Below are positions 41,357 through 49,926 of a stretch of DNA of 64,000 bases, one piece after another (the first letter of the stretch is position 1; each line of letters begins with the position of its first letter). The stretch covers positions 124,001 to 188,000 of the forward strand of contig NZ_VTOM01000006.1 of assembly GCF_009765365.1 (NCBI RefSeq), read 5' to 3'. The position numbers and the translations under genes are program-made. The notes under the pieces were generated by a model. It saw only the letters and a list, made by a program, of their open reading frames with translations, had not been told where the DNA came from and made no database searches. Origin of the DNA: Antarcticirhabdus aurantiaca (GTDB taxonomy: Bacteria; Pseudomonadota; Alphaproteobacteria; Rhizobiales; Rhizobiaceae).

Positions 41357-41388
41357 GGGGCGGTGCCGCGAGGCGCCGCCCCTTTTTT
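41357..41388 (+). terminator. Rho-independent terminator of pnp
   Basis: An 11-bp G+C-rich stem with one G-U pair (41357-41367 with 41372-41382), a GCGA tetraloop and six T (41383-41388). It begins 25 bases after the pnp stop and closes the long translation/RNA gene block. Confidence 0.93.
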
Positions 41389-41417
41389 CGTCAAGCGGGC
41401 CTGTCCCGAAGGAGGCA

Positions 41418-41615
41418 CTCCCCTCGCCCGCTTGCGGGAGAGGGTGCCGAGCGTGAGCTCGGCGGGTGAGGGTGTCGGCCGCAAAGCGGCCAAGCCGAGA
41501 CCCTTCGACCCAGCGCCATTGCGGCTTCGCCGCCCCAGGGCGAGCCACGGGTCTCGCCCGTCATTCGCACCCTCACCCCGCTGCCGGCACCTTCTCCCGC
41601 CAGCGGCGGGAAGGG
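41418..41615. repeat. Inverted pair of CCCTCACCC/CGGGAGA-type intergenic repeats
   Basis: One unit (41418-41474: CCCCTCGCCCGCTTGCGGGA, then GAGGGTG and a later GGGTGAGGGTG) and a second in opposite orientation (41567-41615, CACCCTCACCCCGC ... CTTCTCCCGCCAGCGGCGGG). A 90-base spacer of its own palindromes lies between. The same kind of doublet recurs at 46862-47009. It fills almost the whole gap between pnp and olsB. Confidence 0.7.
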
Positions 41616-41634
41616 AGCGGCGTTGACGTGGCGG

Positions 41635-42585
41635 TTAGGCCGCGAAGCGGTCGGCGCTCTCGCCGTAGTGGCCGACATAACGGGGGTTGATGCGCTCGCG
41701 CAGGAGCACGACGAGGACGTCGGTCGTACCGAAGCGAGCGTCGATCACGGGCTCGGGGGAGATGAAGCCGCCGAGGCGCAGATACCCCTTGAGGAGCGGC
41801 GGCAGCGTCGTCATCGCCCGGCGGGGATCGGAGCAGGCCGCGTTCGGCGGCAGGCGGACGGCCCGGCCGGACCGGGCCGATACCTGCCACTCCGCGGGCG
41901 GGGGCGCGTGCTCGCGCAGGAAGGCGAGCGGCTCGGCAAGCGCGGCCGGGTCGACGCCCTCAAGCGAAGCGCAGCCGAACATGGCGTCGATGCGATTCGC
42001 CACGACATAGGCCCAGATGCCCTGCCAGAGCAGTTCCACCGTCCGCTTGCTGCGATAGGGCTTGAGGACGCAGGAGCGGCCGAGTTCCAGGAAGCGGCGA
42101 TCGGCGTGGCGGCGCAGCATGGGGGCGAGGTCGAACTCGTCCTCCGAGTAATAGCGGCGCGCCTTGGCCGCGGCCTCGGGGCCGTGCAGGCGATAGGTGC
42201 CGACGATGCGCTCGGCGTCCGGACCGGGCAGCGTCTCGTCGATCACGAGCAGGTGGTCGCAGAAGCGGTCGAAAGGATCGGAATCCCGCTTGGTCAGGCG
42301 CTGGATCGGCGAGGGCCGCGCGCTCATCTCCTCGAAGAACACGGCGTAGCGCAGCGCCTGCGCCGCCCGCAGCTCGGCGGCCGAGCGGGCGAGGCGCACG
42401 ACCAGCGGCCCGATGCGGCCGAGGAGCCGCGCGTCCGGATCGAAGCGCCGGTTGCGCGGCCCCGCGGTCGCGAGCCCGCCCATCAGCGGAACCAGCGCGC
42501 GGCGCAGAAGGGTCTGGCCCTTCTGGAACGGCGCGCCGGCTCCCGCGGGCGGATGATCGATCGTGTCGGCCGAAACGGTGCTCAT
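41635..42585 (-). CDS. olsB: L-ornithine N(alpha)-acyltransferase (OlsB-type)
   Basis: GNAT-fold enzyme of the autoinducer-synthase-like branch. In the OlsB family it moves a 3-hydroxyacyl group from ACP to the alpha-amino group of ornithine, the first step of ornithine-lipid synthesis. The 316-residue protein matches OlsB in its core: LRYAVFFEEMSA, a CDHLLVID strand, IVGTYRLHGPEAA, and the ELGRSCVLKPYRSKRTVELLW block. The N-terminal 60 residues are extra and poorly conserved. ATG 42585 is preferred over the 42606 ATG because GGGAG falls between them. The second step would need an OlsA; the acyltransferase at 17333 is a candidate. Confidence 0.85.
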   Translation of the reverse strand: MSTVSADTIDHPPAGAGAPFQKGQTLLRRALVPLMGGLATAGPRNRRFDPDARLLGRIGPLVVRLARSAAELRAAQALRYAVFFEEMSARPSPIQRLTKRDSDPFDRFCDHLLVIDETLPGPDAERIVGTYRLHGPEAAAKARRYYSEDEFDLAPMLRRHADRRFLELGRSCVLKPYRSKRTVELLWQGIWAYVVANRIDAMFGCASLEGVDPAALAEPLAFLREHAPPPAEWQVSARSGRAVRLPPNAACSDPRRAMTTLPPLLKGYLRLGGFISPEPVIDARFGTTDVLVVLLRERINPRYVGHYGESADRFAA

Positions 42586-42721
42586 CGGTGGCTCAGCTCC
42601 CAGCATCGCGGCGTTCAGCGGCGGTCTCGCCGCGCGCGCCCCTCCTAGCGGCGCGGAGCGAAACTTTTGTGACCCGGCAGCGGTGGCGATAGCGGTGGCG
42701 GCGCGGCTGACCGGGCCCCCG

Positions 42722-43723
42722 TCAGTCCCGCGCCATATCGACCACGACGCGGCCGCGCACTTGGCCCTCGACGATGGCGCGGGCGACCTCCTCGACCTGC
42801 GAGAAGCCGATCGTGCGCGTCATCGCGGCGAGCGTGTCGCGATCGAGGTCGGCGGCGAGACGCGTCCAGGCTTCCTCGCGGCGCGCGAGCGGGGCCATGA
42901 CCGAATCGATGCCGAGAAGCGAGACGCCGCGCAGGATGAAGGGCGCGACCGTGGCGGGCAGGTCCATGCTCTGGGCGAGGCCGCAGGCGGCGATCGCCCC
43001 GTGATAGCGCGTGGAGGCCAGGGCGTTGGCGAGGGTCCGGCCGCCGACGGCGTCGATGCCGGCCGCCCAGCGCTCCTTCATCAAGGGCTTGCCCTCACCG
43101 CCAAGTTCCGAGCGCTCGATGATCTCGGCCGCGCCGAGACCGCGAAGGTAGTCGCCTTCCTCCGACGCGCGCCCCGTCGAGGCGACGACGTGCCAGCCGA
43201 GCCGGGCGAGGAGCGCGACGGCGACCGAGCCGACGCCGCCCGCCGCGCCCGTCACCAGGGCCGGGCCGTCGGCCGGCGTCAGGCCGTGGCGCTCCAGCGC
43301 GATCACCGCCATCATCGCGGTGTAGCCGGCCGTGCCGATCGCCATGGCCTCGTGCGGCGTGAAGGCGTCCGGCAGGCGCACCAGCCACTCGCCCTTGACG
43401 CGGGCGCGGGTCGCATAGGCGCCGAGATGCGTCTCGCCGGTGCCCCAGCCGTTGAGGATGACCTTGTCGCCCTCGCGCCATTTGGAATTGCGCGAGGCGA
43501 TCACCGTGCCGGCGAAGTCGACGCCGGGGATCATCGGCCAGCGCCGCACCACCGGCGCCTTGCCGGTGATGGCGAGGCCGTCCTTGTAATTGACCGTCGA
43601 CGCCTCGACGGCGACGTCGACGTCCCCGTCCATGAGGTCCTCGGCACTGAGCGTCACGCGCTCGACGCGCTGGCTCTTGTCCTCTCCCCGCGAGATCAGA
43701 ATCGCGCGAAACGCGTCGGCCAT
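42722..43723 (-). CDS. acuI: Acryloyl-CoA reductase / quinone-oxidoreductase-type MDR enzyme
   Basis: A 333-residue NADPH-dependent medium-chain dehydrogenase/reductase of the YhdH/AcuI group. It has the substrate-side segment VNYKDGLAITGKAPVVRRWPMIPGVDFAG and the nucleotide loop GAAGGVGSVAVALLARLG, and no structural or catalytic zinc cysteines, as in the quinone-oxidoreductase branch. The AcuI branch reduces acryloyl-CoA to propionyl-CoA, which detoxifies acrylate. It lies downstream of lspA with a 56-base gap on the same strand. Confidence 0.88.
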   Translation of the reverse strand: MADAFRAILISRGEDKSQRVERVTLSAEDLMDGDVDVAVEASTVNYKDGLAITGKAPVVRRWPMIPGVDFAGTVIASRNSKWREGDKVILNGWGTGETHLGAYATRARVKGEWLVRLPDAFTPHEAMAIGTAGYTAMMAVIALERHGLTPADGPALVTGAAGGVGSVAVALLARLGWHVVASTGRASEEGDYLRGLGAAEIIERSELGGEGKPLMKERWAAGIDAVGGRTLANALASTRYHGAIAACGLAQSMDLPATVAPFILRGVSLLGIDSVMAPLARREEAWTRLAADLDRDTLAAMTRTIGFSQVEEVARAIVEGQVRGRVVVDMARD

Positions 43724-43779
43724 GGGTCCTCCCCTCCCCGTTCGTTCGGCTTCCAAGGGAGGGCGCCGCTCTCCCGAAG

Positions 43780-44301
43780 TCAATCGGCGGCGCGCTTTTC
43801 CCCGGCGGCGGCCTTCTTCTCCCGCTGCGCGACGACGAACTCGTCGAGGATCAGGAGGCCGGCGCCGACCGTGATGAAGGTGTCGGCGAGGTTGAAGACC
43901 GCGAAGGTGAACACCGGCGTGTGGAAGAAGAAGTAGTCGACGACGTAGCCGAGCCGGACGCGGTCGATGAGGTTGCCGATGGCGCCGCCGACGATGAGCG
44001 CGAAGGCGAGATGCGACCATTTCCGCTCGGCCGGCGTCTTCCACCAGAGCCAGCCGACGAAGCAAAGGACGGCGAGCGCGAGGAGCGCGAGGCCCCAGTC
44101 CTCCAGACCCGAAAACATCGAGAAGGCGATGCCCTCGTTGCGGGCGTGAAGGAGCGCGAAGAACGGCAGGAGCTCGATCGCCGAGCCGAGCTCCATCTTC
44201 GCCACGACGAGCGCCTTCACCGCCTGGTCGAGGACGACGGTGACGAGGATGACGGCGGCGGAAAAGCCGAAGGGATGGCGGACGGACGACGCGGCGGTCA
44301 C
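43780..44301 (-). CDS. lspA: Lipoprotein signal peptidase II
   Basis: Inner-membrane aspartyl peptidase that removes the signal peptide from diacylated prolipoproteins. The 173-residue protein has four membrane helices and both catalytic aspartates in their motifs: GNLIDRV and FNLADTFI. An N-terminal DQAVKALV segment matches the family. The start is a GTG at 44301, overlapping the upstream methyltransferase stop by four bases. Lnt at 22.5 kb acts later in the same pathway. The C-terminal tail is charged and cytoplasmic. Confidence 0.96.
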   Translation of the reverse strand: MTAASSVRHPFGFSAAVILVTVVLDQAVKALVVAKMELGSAIELLPFFALLHARNEGIAFSMFSGLEDWGLALLALAVLCFVGWLWWKTPAERKWSHLAFALIVGGAIGNLIDRVRLGYVVDYFFFHTPVFTFAVFNLADTFITVGAGLLILDEFVVAQREKKAAAGEKRAAD

Positions 44302-45152
44302 AGGGTCAGCGCCTTTCGACGCGCTTCGAAGAGCATGAGGGCGGTCGCGACCGCGAGGTTGAGGCTGTCGGCGCGGCCCGCCTGCGGGATGCGCAGGAGC
44401 GTGTCGCAGCTATCCGCGAGCCGGTCCGTCAGGCCCGCCTGCTCGTTGCCCATGAGGAGGCAGACGGGGCGGCCGGCATAGGCCGGCGCCCGGTAGTCCT
44501 CGCTCGCCTTCATGTGGGTGCCGGCGACGAGACCCTTGAAGCCCTTCCGCCAGTCGAGAAAGGCGTCCTCGGACACCTTGGCGACGGGTACGGAGAAGAT
44601 CGAGCCCATGGTGGCGCGCACCGTTTCCATGGAGAACGGATCGACGGTCTCGCCGACGAGCACGACGCCCTTGGCGCCGACGGCGTCGGCGGTCCTGAGG
44701 ATCGTGCCGAGATTGCCGGGATCGCGCACCCGGTCGAGCGCGACCACCACGCCGTCGGCGCCGAAGTCGAGGCGGCCAAGGCTCGCGAAGCGCTTCTCGA
44801 AGACGCCGACGACGTTCTGGGGATTGTCGCGCCGGGTGATCGCCTCCAGCACCTTGTTGTTGGCTTCCAACACGTCGGCGCCGGCCGCGACGGTGCGCGC
44901 GGCGACCCGCCCGACGAGGCCGTCGGTATCGGCCGCCTTGGAGATCACCAGGGTGCGGATGCGCCAGCCCGCGTCGAGCGCGTCGAGGACGAGCTTCAGC
45001 CCCTCGGCGAGGAAGAGCCCGGTCTCGTCGCGGTTCTTCTTCAGCGCGAGTCCGCGGATGTCCTTGACAATCGGGTTGGAGACGCTGGTGACCTCCTTCA
45101 CCCGGCCGGGCGCGACGGTGCCCCTGTCGTGTCGTTCGGGGCGGTCAGCCAT
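44298..45152 (-). CDS. TrmH/SpoU-family RNA 2'-O-ribose methyltransferase
   Basis: A 284-residue SPOUT methyltransferase. An N-terminal L30e-like RNA-binding domain (about 20-110, VTSVSNPIVKDIRGLALKKN...) precedes the SPOUT domain with motif 1 VVALDRVRDPGNLGTILRTADAVGA, the ATMGSIFSVPV motif 2 and the C-terminal LLMGNEQAGL and RIPQAGRADSLNLAVATALMLFEARR motif 3, which forms the SAM-binding knot. The target (rRNA or tRNA ribose 2'-OH) cannot be read from the sequence. It overlaps the neighbouring methyltransferase by 8 bases and lspA by 4, making a compact operon. Confidence 0.93.
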   Translation of the reverse strand: MADRPERHDRGTVAPGRVKEVTSVSNPIVKDIRGLALKKNRDETGLFLAEGLKLVLDALDAGWRIRTLVISKAADTDGLVGRVAARTVAAGADVLEANNKVLEAITRRDNPQNVVGVFEKRFASLGRLDFGADGVVVALDRVRDPGNLGTILRTADAVGAKGVVLVGETVDPFSMETVRATMGSIFSVPVAKVSEDAFLDWRKGFKGLVAGTHMKASEDYRAPAYAGRPVCLLMGNEQAGLTDRLADSCDTLLRIPQAGRADSLNLAVATALMLFEARRKALTL

Positions 45153-46182
45153 GTGTGGGGGTCCAGCGCGAGAAGAGGGATGTGGAGAGGAGCCGGGGCT
45201 CGGCGCCCGCCTCGCGGATGACGAGCTCGCCCGATTGGAGTTGGCCGCCCCGCCCGCGCATCGCCTCGCCCATCAGGGCCGAGAGCGAGAAGAAGGAGGC
45301 GCGGATCGAATAGGCGGTGAGGATCACGAAGAGCGGCTTGTCCGACAGGAGCGCGCGCACGAGCGAGAGGAGATAGGGCAGGTCCTCGAAGAGCTGCCAT
45401 GTCTCGCCCTTGGGGCCGCGGCCGAACTTCGGCGGGTCGAGCACGATCGCCTCGTAGGCATTGCCGCGGCGCACCTCGCGCTCGGCGTAGCGAACGGCGT
45501 CCTCGCAGATCCAGCGAATCGGCGCGCCGCCCATGTCCGCCATTTCGGCGTTCTCGCGGGCCCAGCCGATCGCCTTCTTCGAGGCGTCGACGTGGGTCAC
45601 CTCGGCACCGGCCTGCGCGGCCGTCAGCGAGGCGAGGCCGGTATAGCCGAAGAGGTTGAGGAGGCGGATCGGGCGGCCGGCGCCTCGAATGGCCTCCGCC
45701 GCGAAGTCCCAATGCGCCGCCTGCTCGGGAAAGACGCCGACGTGGCGGAAGGAGGTGAAGCGGCCGAGATAGGGCAGGCCTCGATAGTCGAGCTCCCAGG
45801 TCTCGCCGAAGGCGCCGCGCGGGAACCGCCAGCGGCCCGTCCCCTCCTCGTCGGTGTCGCCGGTGAACGCGGCGTCGACGTCCTCCCATTCGGCGTCGGG
45901 CAAACGGCGCGGCCAGATCGCCTGGTTCTCCGGCCGACGGATCGCGAGGCGGCCGTAGCGCTCCAGCTTCTCCCCGGCGCCGGAGTCGAGAAGCGCGTAG
46001 GTGTCGCCCGGCTCGACGGTCAGGATCAGCGGGCCGGTCTCGGGCGGGCGCGGACCGGTCGGAGCCGGCAGCTCCATGCGCGTCGGCATGGGCGCGGGCG
46101 CCGGCGGCGGCGCGGCCGGGGCGGCGCGCTCGCCTCGCGCGGGGCCGCGCTCGCGCTCGCCCTGTCGGCGGTTGCGGCTCAC
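45145..46182 (-). CDS. RlmI-like class I rRNA methyltransferase
   Basis: A 345-residue SAM-dependent methyltransferase. After an Ala/Pro/Arg-rich N-terminus (1-40) comes a PUA-like/beta region, then a Rossmann fold: LLNLFGYTGLASLTAAQAGAEVTHVDASK (SAM loop and acidic strand 2), a CEDAVRYAERE segment and VLDPPKFGRG, the DPPxF motif of RNA methyltransferases. It resembles the RlmI/YccW group that makes m5C in 23S rRNA, although the motif set alone does not prove the substrate. Start is a GTG at 46182 with a weak ribosome site; an internal ATG at 46089 may be used. Confidence 0.85.
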   Translation of the reverse strand: MSRNRRQGERERGPARGERAAPAAPPPAPAPMPTRMELPAPTGPRPPETGPLILTVEPGDTYALLDSGAGEKLERYGRLAIRRPENQAIWPRRLPDAEWEDVDAAFTGDTDEEGTGRWRFPRGAFGETWELDYRGLPYLGRFTSFRHVGVFPEQAAHWDFAAEAIRGAGRPIRLLNLFGYTGLASLTAAQAGAEVTHVDASKKAIGWARENAEMADMGGAPIRWICEDAVRYAEREVRRGNAYEAIVLDPPKFGRGPKGETWQLFEDLPYLLSLVRALLSDKPLFVILTAYSIRASFFSLSALMGEAMRGRGGQLQSGELVIREAGAEPRLLSTSLFSRWTPTHG

Positions 46183-46374
46183 GACGGGTCAATCCGGGAC
46201 TTGGTCATGGCTGACGCCTTAGCCGCTCGGCATGGCCGAGAAAAGGCCGTGGCGTGCGTCCTCGCCCTTTGTCCGGCTTGTGGGCAGGGGGGCGCAGGCT
46301 CCATAAGTCGTGCCGGGAGGAGTTCGCGAGGCTCGAAGCGCGGCTCCGGACGAAACCGAAAGGCGGAAAGCTTC

Positions 46375-46854
46375 ATGGATCTCAAGGGCGAATACCGACT
46401 GCCGGCGCCGCGCCAGACGGTGTGGGAAGCGCTGAACGACCCGGACGTCCTCAAGGCCTGCATCCCCGGCTGCGAGAAGCTGGAGAAGACCGGCGAGAAC
46501 CAGATGGCGGCGACCGTCGTCGCCAAGGTCGGGCCGGTCAAGGCGACGTTCACCGGCGAGGTGCGGCTGGAGAACATCGTCGCGCCGGAAAGCTACTCGA
46601 TCGTCGGCGAAGGCAAGGGCGGCATCGCGGGCTTCGCCAAGGGCGGCGCGGACGTGCACCTGGCCGAGGACGGGCCCGACGCCACGATCCTCACCTATTC
46701 CGTCAGCGCCCAGGTCGGCGGCAAGATCGCCCAGCTCGGCGGCCGCCTGATCGACTCTTCGGCCAAGAAGCTGTCGGGTCAGTTCTTCGACGCCTTCGCG
46801 GCGAAGGTCTCGGGCGGAAATGCCACGGCGGAGGGAACGGCCGAGGCGGTGTGA
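46375..46854 (+). CDS. CoxG-type SRPBCC domain protein
   Basis: A 159-residue protein of the SRPBCC/START-like fold, carbon monoxide dehydrogenase subunit G (CoxG) family. The signature opening GEYRLPAPRQTVWEALNDPDVLKACIPGCE is intact, and the rest has the alternating strands and long final helix of the fold. In CO dehydrogenase clusters CoxG helps anchor the enzyme to the membrane, but no cox genes are near, so a general role, such as a hydrophobic-ligand or quinone-related function, is more likely. It diverges from the RlmI-type gene and ends at a repeat pair. Confidence 0.88.
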   Translation: MDLKGEYRLPAPRQTVWEALNDPDVLKACIPGCEKLEKTGENQMAATVVAKVGPVKATFTGEVRLENIVAPESYSIVGEGKGGIAGFAKGGADVHLAEDGPDATILTYSVSAQVGGKIAQLGGRLIDSSAKKLSGQFFDAFAAKVSGGNATAEGTAEAV

Positions 46855-46861
46855 CCTGCGT

Positions 46862-47009
46862 TCCTTCTCCCGCTGGCGGGAGAAGGTCCCGGCAGGGGGA
46901 TGAGGGTCGTTCTTGACGGCCGCGGCAAACAGCGCCCGCCGGGGCGCTGCGCGACGGACACCCTCACCCGACCGGCTTCGCCGGCCATCCTCTCCCGCAG
47001 GCGGGCGAG
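46862..47009. repeat. Second CCCTCACCC-type inverted repeat pair
   Basis: A unit at 46862-46908 (CTTCTCCCGCTGGCGGGAGA, then GGATGAGGGTC) and its inverted relative at 46958-47009 (ACACCCTCACCCGACCGGC ... CCTCTCCCGCAGGCGGGCGA). The pair occupies the space between the converging coxG-like and LapA-domain genes. Its layout mirrors the doublet after pnp. Confidence 0.7.
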
Positions 47010-47047
47010 CGGAACTGCGCCTCGTACTGCGAAAGAATTGCGCGGGA

Positions 47048-47467
47048 TCAGGCCGCCCGGCTGCCGATCAGCGGCGTCGACGGTCCGGCCGAGGTCACGG
47101 CCAAGGCGCTGCCGTTCGGGGCGGGACGGCCGGCGAGGTTGGTGCGCTCGCGCTCCTCGTCGAGCATGCGCAGGCGCTCGCGGCTTTCCTCGGCCTCGCG
47201 GCGCAGCTTCTCCAGCTCGTACTTCCGCTTCCAGGACTTGCGGCGGTAATGCGCCTGCGTGAACCAGGTGCCGATGCCGCCGAGAACGACGCCCAGGATC
47301 ACCGTCGCCATCAGGAGGATGAACAGCGGAACCTGGAACACGAACTGCGGCATGGTGCCGAGCGGGTCGAGCGAGACCGGGACCGCGTCGCGGTTGGCCA
47401 CGCAGAACACCACCAGCAACACCGCCAGCGGCACGAGGATGATCAGGGAAAGGATGCGTCCGAACAT
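47048..47467 (-). CDS. LapA-domain (DUF1049) inner-membrane protein
   Basis: A 139-residue protein with two N-terminal membrane helices (about 4-24 and 44-66) separated by a short periplasmic loop with the family pattern NRDAVPVSLDPL. A basic/charged cytoplasmic helix follows (about 75-115, rich in Arg, Lys and Glu, coiled-coil-like), and the tail is Pro/Ser/Ala-rich. In E. coli the LapA family works with LapB in control of LPS synthesis, though no lapB is seen here; the domain is also common next to ihfB in alphaproteobacteria, as it is here. Start ATG 47467 heads the first helix. Confidence 0.85.
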   Translation of the reverse strand: MFGRILSLIILVPLAVLLVVFCVANRDAVPVSLDPLGTMPQFVFQVPLFILLMATVILGVVLGGIGTWFTQAHYRRKSWKRKYELEKLRREAEESRERLRMLDEERERTNLAGRPAPNGSALAVTSAGPSTPLIGSRAA

Positions 47468-47581
47468 GGAACCCGTTTGTGTAGCGCGCTGAGCCGAACC
47501 GTCAGGCAAGTATGGAGGCGCAACCCGCCGCGTCAATCCGCGGGCGGGTCCGATCGGCGGCGCGCCGGCTGCGATCGGGCC

Positions 47582-47863
47582 TCAGTCCGAGTTCAGGCGC
47601 TCGCGCAGTTCCTTGCCGGCCTTGAAGAAGGGAACCCACTTCTCCTCGACGCTGACCGCTTCGCCGGTGCGCGGGTTGCGGCCCGAGCGGGGCGGCCGGT
47701 TCTTCACGGAGAAGGCGCCGAAGCCGCGCAGCTCGACGCGGTTCGATTCGGCCAGCGCTTCGGTGATCTCGTCGAAGATCGCGTTGACGATCGTCTCGAC
47801 GTCGCGCTGGTAGAGATGCGGATTCTTGCTCGCGATGGTCTGGACGAGTTCGGATTTGATCAC
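47582..47863 (-). CDS. ihfB: Integration host factor subunit beta
   Basis: A 93-residue DNA-bending protein of the HU/IHF family, forming a heterodimer with IhfA. The sequence starts [15 protein letters not shown], a typical IHF beta opening, and has the DNA-arm region [27 protein letters not shown] with the intercalating proline in the tip. It begins at a GTG (47863) with GGAG 8 bases upstream. sppA-ihfB-lapA on one strand is a frequent alphaproteobacterial order. IHF assists sigma-54 promoters, and rpoN is nearby. Confidence 0.94.
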   Translation of the reverse strand: MIKSELVQTIASKNPHLYQRDVETIVNAIFDEITEALAESNRVELRGFGAFSVKNRPPRSGRNPRTGEAVSVEEKWVPFFKAGKELRERLNSD

Positions 47864-47966
47864 GGGCAGCTCCTTCGTGCTCGGCCTTTTTAACCCGATA
47901 GTCGGAACCCGATCAATCCGCCGCAGGCCCGCGGAAGCAGGTGCGGCGGGAATTCGAATGGGCCGG

Positions 47967-48917
47967 CTAAGGGGCGCCCGGGGTTCCCGGGCTCCAGAGC
48001 GAGACGAGGCCGGTCATCGGCTCGGCGATCGTCGGGTCGAGGCCGATCGTGGACAGGACGAGCGCCTTCGCCCCGCCGAGCAGCGGGATGCCGTAGCCGT
48101 CCTTGTCGGGCTCGCGGTCGACGATCGCGGTGCCGGCCGGGATGCCGCGCTCCTTTTCGAGCCACGCGCGCGCGGCGTCCTCGCCCCCGAGCGCGTCGAT
48201 GAGGCGGCGCTCCAGCGCCTGGCGCCCCGTCCAGACCGAGCCGTCGGCGAGCACCTGGGCCTCGGCCTGCGTGAAGCCGCGGCGCTCGGCGACGAGCCCG
48301 ACGAACCAGGCATAGGAATCGAGAATCATCCGCCGGATCATCTCGATCGACTCAGGGGGCGCCGGCGCAAAGGGCGAGGGCTCCGCCTTCATCGGCGAGG
48401 ACTTCACCGCCAGGACGTCGACGCCGATCGTCGACAGCAGCTTCGAGGCGTCGACGTACTGGAAGATGACGCCGATGGAGCCGACGATGGACGTGTCGTG
48501 GGCGACAATGTGGTCGCTCGCCATGGCGATGAGGTAGCCGGCCGACGCCGCGAGCGTGCCGACCTCGGCGACCACCGGCTTCGTTTCCGCGATGCGGCGC
48601 AGGGCGTTGAAGATCGTCTCGCCCCCGACCGTCGTGCCGCCGGGCGAATCCACCCGGACGATCACCGCCTTGACGTAGTCGTCCTCGGCGAGGCGGTCGA
48701 GGAGCTCGAGGAGGTCGCGGTCCTCGGTGATCAGCCCTTCGACCGAAACGCGGGCGATCTGGTCGATCCCGACCGTCGCGGGCTTGCCCGTCCAGCCGGC
48801 GGCGAAGGGCAGCGCCAGAACCGCCAGCGCCGCGACCAGGATCGCGGCCACGCGCCAGAAGCCGAGCTTGCGGCGCAGGCGGCGCCTGTCGATCATGTCG
48901 TCGGGCGAGAGCGCCAT
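47967..48917 (-). CDS. sppA: Signal peptide peptidase SppA (S49 family)
   Basis: A 316-residue membrane-anchored serine protease that degrades cleaved signal peptides. A single N-terminal helix (about 22-42) is followed by a periplasmic catalytic domain with the Ser nucleophile in [12 protein letters not shown] (S125) and the dyad lysine in the [12 protein letters not shown] segment (K172 or K177). It is the short, single-domain form, about half the size of E. coli SppA. The start at ATG 48917 is chosen because it lies directly upstream of the helix. Divergent from lptC. Confidence 0.93.
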   Translation of the reverse strand: MALSPDDMIDRRRLRRKLGFWRVAAILVAALAVLALPFAAGWTGKPATVGIDQIARVSVEGLITEDRDLLELLDRLAEDDYVKAVIVRVDSPGGTTVGGETIFNALRRIAETKPVVAEVGTLAASAGYLIAMASDHIVAHDTSIVGSIGVIFQYVDASKLLSTIGVDVLAVKSSPMKAEPSPFAPAPPESIEMIRRMILDSYAWFVGLVAERRGFTQAEAQVLADGSVWTGRQALERRLIDALGGEDAARAWLEKERGIPAGTAIVDREPDKDGYGIPLLGGAKALVLSTIGLDPTIAEPMTGLVSLWSPGTPGAP

Positions 48918-49063
48918 GCGAAGAAACCTTCCAGAAACCGAAATGCGCGAGAAAGGCTGGAGGTGCCCGGCTGCCCGCGGCCCGTCCATATCCCGTCCCC
49001 TTCTTCGGCGAAAGGCGAGGCCGCATTTGGTCGCGAATGCTTTGATCGATGCGGACGGGGAGG

Positions 49064-49092
49064 TTGCAGGGGGTGCGAAGCGGACGCATTAT
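49064..49092 (+). promoter_or_regulatory. Candidate promoter upstream of lptC
   Basis: TTGCAG at 49064-49069 and CATTAT at 49087-49092 with a 17-base spacer. The predicted start lies near 49099, giving a leader of about 110 bases to the lptC ATG at 49210. Confidence 0.55.
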
Positions 49093-49110
49093 CCCCATAT
49101 TCCTGCAGCA

Positions 49111-49146
49111 CGCCTCGCCGGAACGGATCCCCGTTCCGGCGAGGCG
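49111..49146 (+). promoter_or_regulatory. Perfect 16-bp hairpin in the lptC leader
   Basis: A perfect 16-bp stem (49111-49126 with 49131-49146) and a 4-base loop just downstream of the candidate promoter. No T-tract follows, so it is not a classical terminator. It would be the first structure of the leader RNA. Confidence 0.55.
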
Positions 49147-49209
49147 CGTTCGCGCGCCCTGCCGTACGGAGAGATCACGGACCAGGATGGACGTTTGGCT
49201 TTGACTTCG

Positions 49210-49917
49210 ATGCAGCGACCGGCCGCCGTCCCGGCGGTGCCGACGACGACCCTCGGTGGCGAATCGACGCGCCTCGCGCGCGAGTTCGCGCGGGCCCGCC
49301 GGCATTCGCGCGTGGTGCGCCTCCTGAAGCTCGGCCTTCCCGTGTTCGCCGCGCTGATCGTTCTCGTCGGGGTGGGCGTCACCTGGCTGGCGCGGGCCAT
49401 GCCGGAGAACCTGTCGCTCGCCTCCGCCGGCATCGAGGACGGGCGCATCGTCATGGACGGGCCGCGCATCGACGGCTTCGACAAGTCGAACCGCCCCTAT
49501 TCCATGAGCGCCGAGCGCGCCGTCCAGGCAATCGACGGCAGCGGCGTGGACCTCGAGGGCGTCAGCGCCCGCCTCGCCGTGTCGAACGACCTCAGCGTCG
49601 ACATCACGGCCCGCGGCGGACACTACGATGCCGGCACCGAAACGCTGCTCCTGAGCGACGCGATCCACGTCGCGACCTCGGACGGCATGACGATCGAGCT
49701 CAGCCGCGCGACCCTGCGCCCGGCGGCCGGCACGCTCGACGGCGAAGGTCCGGTCGCGATTCGCACCGCCACCCAGTCCATCGACGCCGGCGCCGTGTCG
49801 GTGTCCGAGAACGGCGACCGCTTGCGATTCTCAGGCGGACTGAAGATGATCCTGCAACCCCGATCCACCCACGCCGCCGGGACGTCCGATGACGACCTCG
49901 CCTCCGCGCAAAACTGA
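49210..49917 (+). CDS. lptC: LPS export ABC transporter periplasmic protein LptC
   Basis: Bitopic inner-membrane protein that passes LPS from the LptB2FG transporter to LptA. The 235-residue protein has a basic N-terminus, one membrane helix (about 43-62) and a periplasmic beta-jellyroll with repeated hydrophobic strands (NLSLASAGIEDGRIVMDGPRI ...). The order lptC-lptA-lptB-rpoN is standard in proteobacteria. ATG 49210 is used; a TTG nine bases earlier is less likely. lptA follows after 9 bases. Confidence 0.92.
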   Translation: MQRPAAVPAVPTTTLGGESTRLAREFARARRHSRVVRLLKLGLPVFAALIVLVGVGVTWLARAMPENLSLASAGIEDGRIVMDGPRIDGFDKSNRPYSMSAERAVQAIDGSGVDLEGVSARLAVSNDLSVDITARGGHYDAGTETLLLSDAIHVATSDGMTIELSRATLRPAAGTLDGEGPVAIRTATQSIDAGAVSVSENGDRLRFSGGLKMILQPRSTHAAGTSDDDLASAQN

Positions 49918-49926
49918 GCTGACACG

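Noticed and set aside
46375-46854. Carbon monoxide oxidation system at the CoxG-like gene
   Set aside because: No coxL, coxM, coxS or other CO-dehydrogenase genes are near; only the single SRPBCC protein is present.
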